64,000 nucleotides of DNA from Halorubellus litoreus (GTDB lineage Archaea; Halobacteriota; Halobacteria; Halobacteriales; Natrialbaceae): NCBI RefSeq assembly GCF_037081675.1, contig NZ_JAZAQL010000001.1:1302001-1366000 (forward strand), given 5' to 3'. The notes beneath the pieces are model-generated. The model was not told where the DNA came from, did no database searches, and saw only the letters and a list, made by a program, of their open reading frames with translations. Made by a program: the position numbers and the translations under genes. Each line of letters opens with the position of its first letter. Position 1 is the first letter of the stretch. Of the stretch, positions 62,442 to 64,000 are shown in pieces.

Positions 62442-63586
62442 TGCCGCATCAGTGCACGGAGTGCGCGCGGACGTTCCCGGATGGCTCGAAGGAGATGCTG
62501 TCTGGGTGTCCGGACTGTGGTGGGAACAAGTTCCAGTTCAAGCCGTCGGACGCGGTGGACGTTGGCGCTGGCGGTGGTGCTGATAGCGGTGACGCTGGTA
62601 GCGGTCGCGTTGGTGGCGGTGTCGCTGATGGGTCGTCCGCTGGTGGGGAGGGCGGTGCGATGAGTCGCGCGAAGGCGACGGTTCGCGATCTGATGGGCCG
62701 CGGTGATGGCGACGACGGGACTGCGTCGACCGCTGGCGAATCACCGGGTCCCGGACCGTCGACGAACGCTCGCGAGACGTCAACTGCGGGGAACGGGTCG
62801 GCGAGTGCGAGTGACGCGCCGACGAGTGCGAGTGACGCGTCGAGTTCGGCGGCGTCCGAGTCGGAGTCCTCGGTGTCGCCTGCCGGCGATTCGTCGTCCT
62901 CCAATGACGTCGATGCGGACCGCGACCGTGTGACGCCGTCGGGGAGCGGTGAGTGGCCGAAGTCGGCGACGGAGGAGTACGATACGCCGGCGGAGAAGGC
63001 CAGTAGCCGTGAGTCCTACGAGGAGTCGGTTACGACGAGCGAGTCCACGACGTCTGAACGGTCGGTCGACACGTCGGAGTCCGTCTCTGGTGCGTCGGAG
63101 TCGTCGGTGAGTGAGGACGAGTCGGTGAGTGAGGACGAGTCGATCACTGCGCAGATGGGTGAGACGGAGGACGATGCGCAGCGGTCGGCTCGCTCGGACG
63201 TGGTGTCGCCCGACGAGTTACCGAGTCGTGAGTCGGCCGCTCCGGGCGGAATGCGCGACGATACGGGCGACAACGGGCCGTCTGAGCGTGTGGAGTCGTC
63301 TGAGCGCGCGGACCGGCCGCCGTCGAGCGAGGCGGCGGACGTGAAGGACCGGCCGAGTGCGGGTGACGTCGCGAGCGAGCCGGACGACGACTCGCCGAAC
63401 CTGGACGAGCTCCGCGAGGAGTTGAACAGTCAGTTCGAGAGCATCAAGGTCCTCGACCCGGGGAAGTACGAGCTGAACCTGATGGAGTTGTACGACCGCG
63501 AGGAGTACATCATCTCGCTCCAGGAGGACGGCCGGTACGTCATCGAGGTGCCGGAGTCCTGGCGTGGCGACGCGAGCCCGGACTGA
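62441..63586 (+). CDS. oapC: OapC/ArvC-type zinc-ribbon protein
   Basis: A 381-residue protein whose ATG shares one base with the oapB stop (taatg). It starts with a zinc ribbon (PHQCTECARTFPDGSKEML followed by SGCPDCGG), continues with a long Ser/Asp-rich disordered linker (residues 40-310), and ends in a compact conserved domain (PGKYELNLMELYDREEYIIS, then LQEDGRYVIEVP). The zinc ribbon plus unstructured acidic linker suggests a scaffold that tethers the C-terminal domain. Function unknown. Confidence 0.9.
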   Translation: MPHQCTECARTFPDGSKEMLSGCPDCGGNKFQFKPSDAVDVGAGGGADSGDAGSGRVGGGVADGSSAGGEGGAMSRAKATVRDLMGRGDGDDGTASTAGESPGPGPSTNARETSTAGNGSASASDAPTSASDASSSAASESESSVSPAGDSSSSNDVDADRDRVTPSGSGEWPKSATEEYDTPAEKASSRESYEESVTTSESTTSERSVDTSESVSGASESSVSEDESVSEDESITAQMGETEDDAQRSARSDVVSPDELPSRESAAPGGMRDDTGDNGPSERVESSERADRPPSSEAADVKDRPSAGDVASEPDDDSPNLDELREELNSQFESIKVLDPGKYELNLMELYDREEYIISLQEDGRYVIEVPESWRGDASPD

Positions 63587-63600
63587 CCGGGTCGTTCTGG

Positions 63601-63635
63601 TCGAGTTCGTTCGGGTCGAGTTCGTTCGGGTCGAG
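63601..63635. repeat. 15-bp tandem repeat after oapC
   Basis: tcgagttcgttcggg occurs at 63601-63615 and 63616-63630, with a partial third copy. It starts 15 bp after the oapC stop codon. Confidence 0.75.
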
Positions 63636-63725
63636 TGTGCGGGTTCGCTCTCGACCGTCGATTGTGCTCTGAGCGTGGTTGCGCGTCGTTCTCGTCGAAT
63701 TGCGTGCTTCGACACGATGTCCCGA

Positions 63726-63747
63726 CACCCCTTCGTTTCGTCTGGAG
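63726..63747. promoter_or_regulatory. ORB-like element downstream of oapABC
   Basis: ccccttcgtttcgtctggag sits between oapC and the last gene, about 3 kb from the DUE, followed by a TATA-like ttatatca at 63752. Confidence 0.6.
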
Positions 63748-63868
63748 ATTCTTATATCACCACTGGAGGGTCGACTGATTCGCGACCTCGCAAAGCGGTC
63801 TCGTGCGCTGCGACCTCGTCGGACGTAATCGGTAAGAGAGTGTGGTCGGTAGTCCCGGGCGGACTCGA

Positions 63869-64000
63869 ATGGTTCGTCTCCGCGACGGTGCGCGTCGGCT
63901 CGCGTTCGCGTTCCCGGCGTTGCTCGCACGGCTCGGTGTCGTGGACCGGGAGCGCGGCGACGAGGCGTTCGACCTGGCGTTGCCGGTGATGGTGACGGGT
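63869..64000 (+). CDS. N-terminal part of a probable MATE family transporter
   Basis: The first 44 residues of a protein cut by the window end. MVRLRDGARRLAFAFPALLA precedes ERGDEAFDLALPVMVTG, in which FDLALPVMVT matches the start of the first helix of MATE transporters. The assignment rests on this short segment. It lies on the far side of oapABC. Confidence 0.6.
   Translation, partial: MVRLRDGARRLAFAFPALLARLGVVDRERGDEAFDLALPVMVTG

Overview
The window is a GC-rich chromosomal segment from a haloarchaeon (class Halobacteria). The evidence is acidic, Asp/Glu-rich proteins, twin-arginine lipoprotein signals, archaeal TATA boxes about 25-30 nt before many start codons, and archaea-only genes (PolD small subunit, Orc1/Cdc6, RFC small subunit, PurO, Hel308, a SAMP ubiquitin-like modifier, HalX response regulator, OapA/B/C). 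The right end is the main chromosomal origin: lysC, polD1, sec11 and orc1 lie on one side and oapA-oapB-oapC on the other, the arrangement I associate with haloarchaeal oriC1 (as around HVO_0001 in Haloferax volcanii). The genus cannot be fixed from the sequence alone.

Layout. 1-5.6 kb: a 2-oxoacid dehydrogenase operon on the minus strand (E1 alpha, E1 beta, E2, then the start of E3, with a DUF3179 lipoprotein and another lipoprotein between). 6-12 kb: membrane histidine kinase, lipoyl synthase (which makes the E2 cofactor), a membrane-anchored hydrolase and a MATE exporter. 11.9-13.4 kb is a less GC-rich patch with a possible IS200/IS605 3' scar and two orphan genes. 13.5-19.7 kb: Ski2/Sec63-type helicase, small lipoproteins, a small DNA-binding protein, an FMN reductase and a SnoaL-like protein. 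20-25 kb: phosphohexomutase, membrane proteins, a samp2-redoxin-GNAT cluster and a secreted bactofilin-like protein. 24.9-31.8 kb: RFC small subunit interrupted by a 691-residue intein in its P-loop, a HalX response regulator, a 32-bp tandem array with an assembly gap, and alaS. 32-38 kb: AhpD-like protein, an aldo/keto reductase pseudogene, HD phosphohydrolase, a hydrolase lacking its nucleophile, a glutamine amidotransferase, an arylsulfotransferase-like protein and HtpX. 39-49.4 kb: hel308 overlapping cgi121, an old yellow enzyme, a 50-residue zinc protein, tRNA-Gln(CTG), a 5'-nucleotidase-type phosphatase, purO, and an overlapping bdhA plus patatin pair that probably mobilises polyhydroxyalkanoate. 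49.5-52.3 kb: phosphodiesterase, then a three-gene locus (small peptide, SdpA-like protein, SdpB/HTTM-like membrane protein). 52.3-64 kb: lysC, a GNAT-like gene, polD1, sec11, orc1, a 2.3-kb origin, oapABC, and the start of a second MATE gene.

The observations most worth following are the small-peptide/SdpA-like/SdpB-like locus at 50.3-52.3 kb (possibly an archaeal secreted-peptide system), origin-recognition-box-like sequences outside the origin including an inverted pair inside the polD1 coding sequence, and tandem repeats at gene 3' ends. Two of those arrays share a 49-bp period and a palindrome with compensatory base changes.
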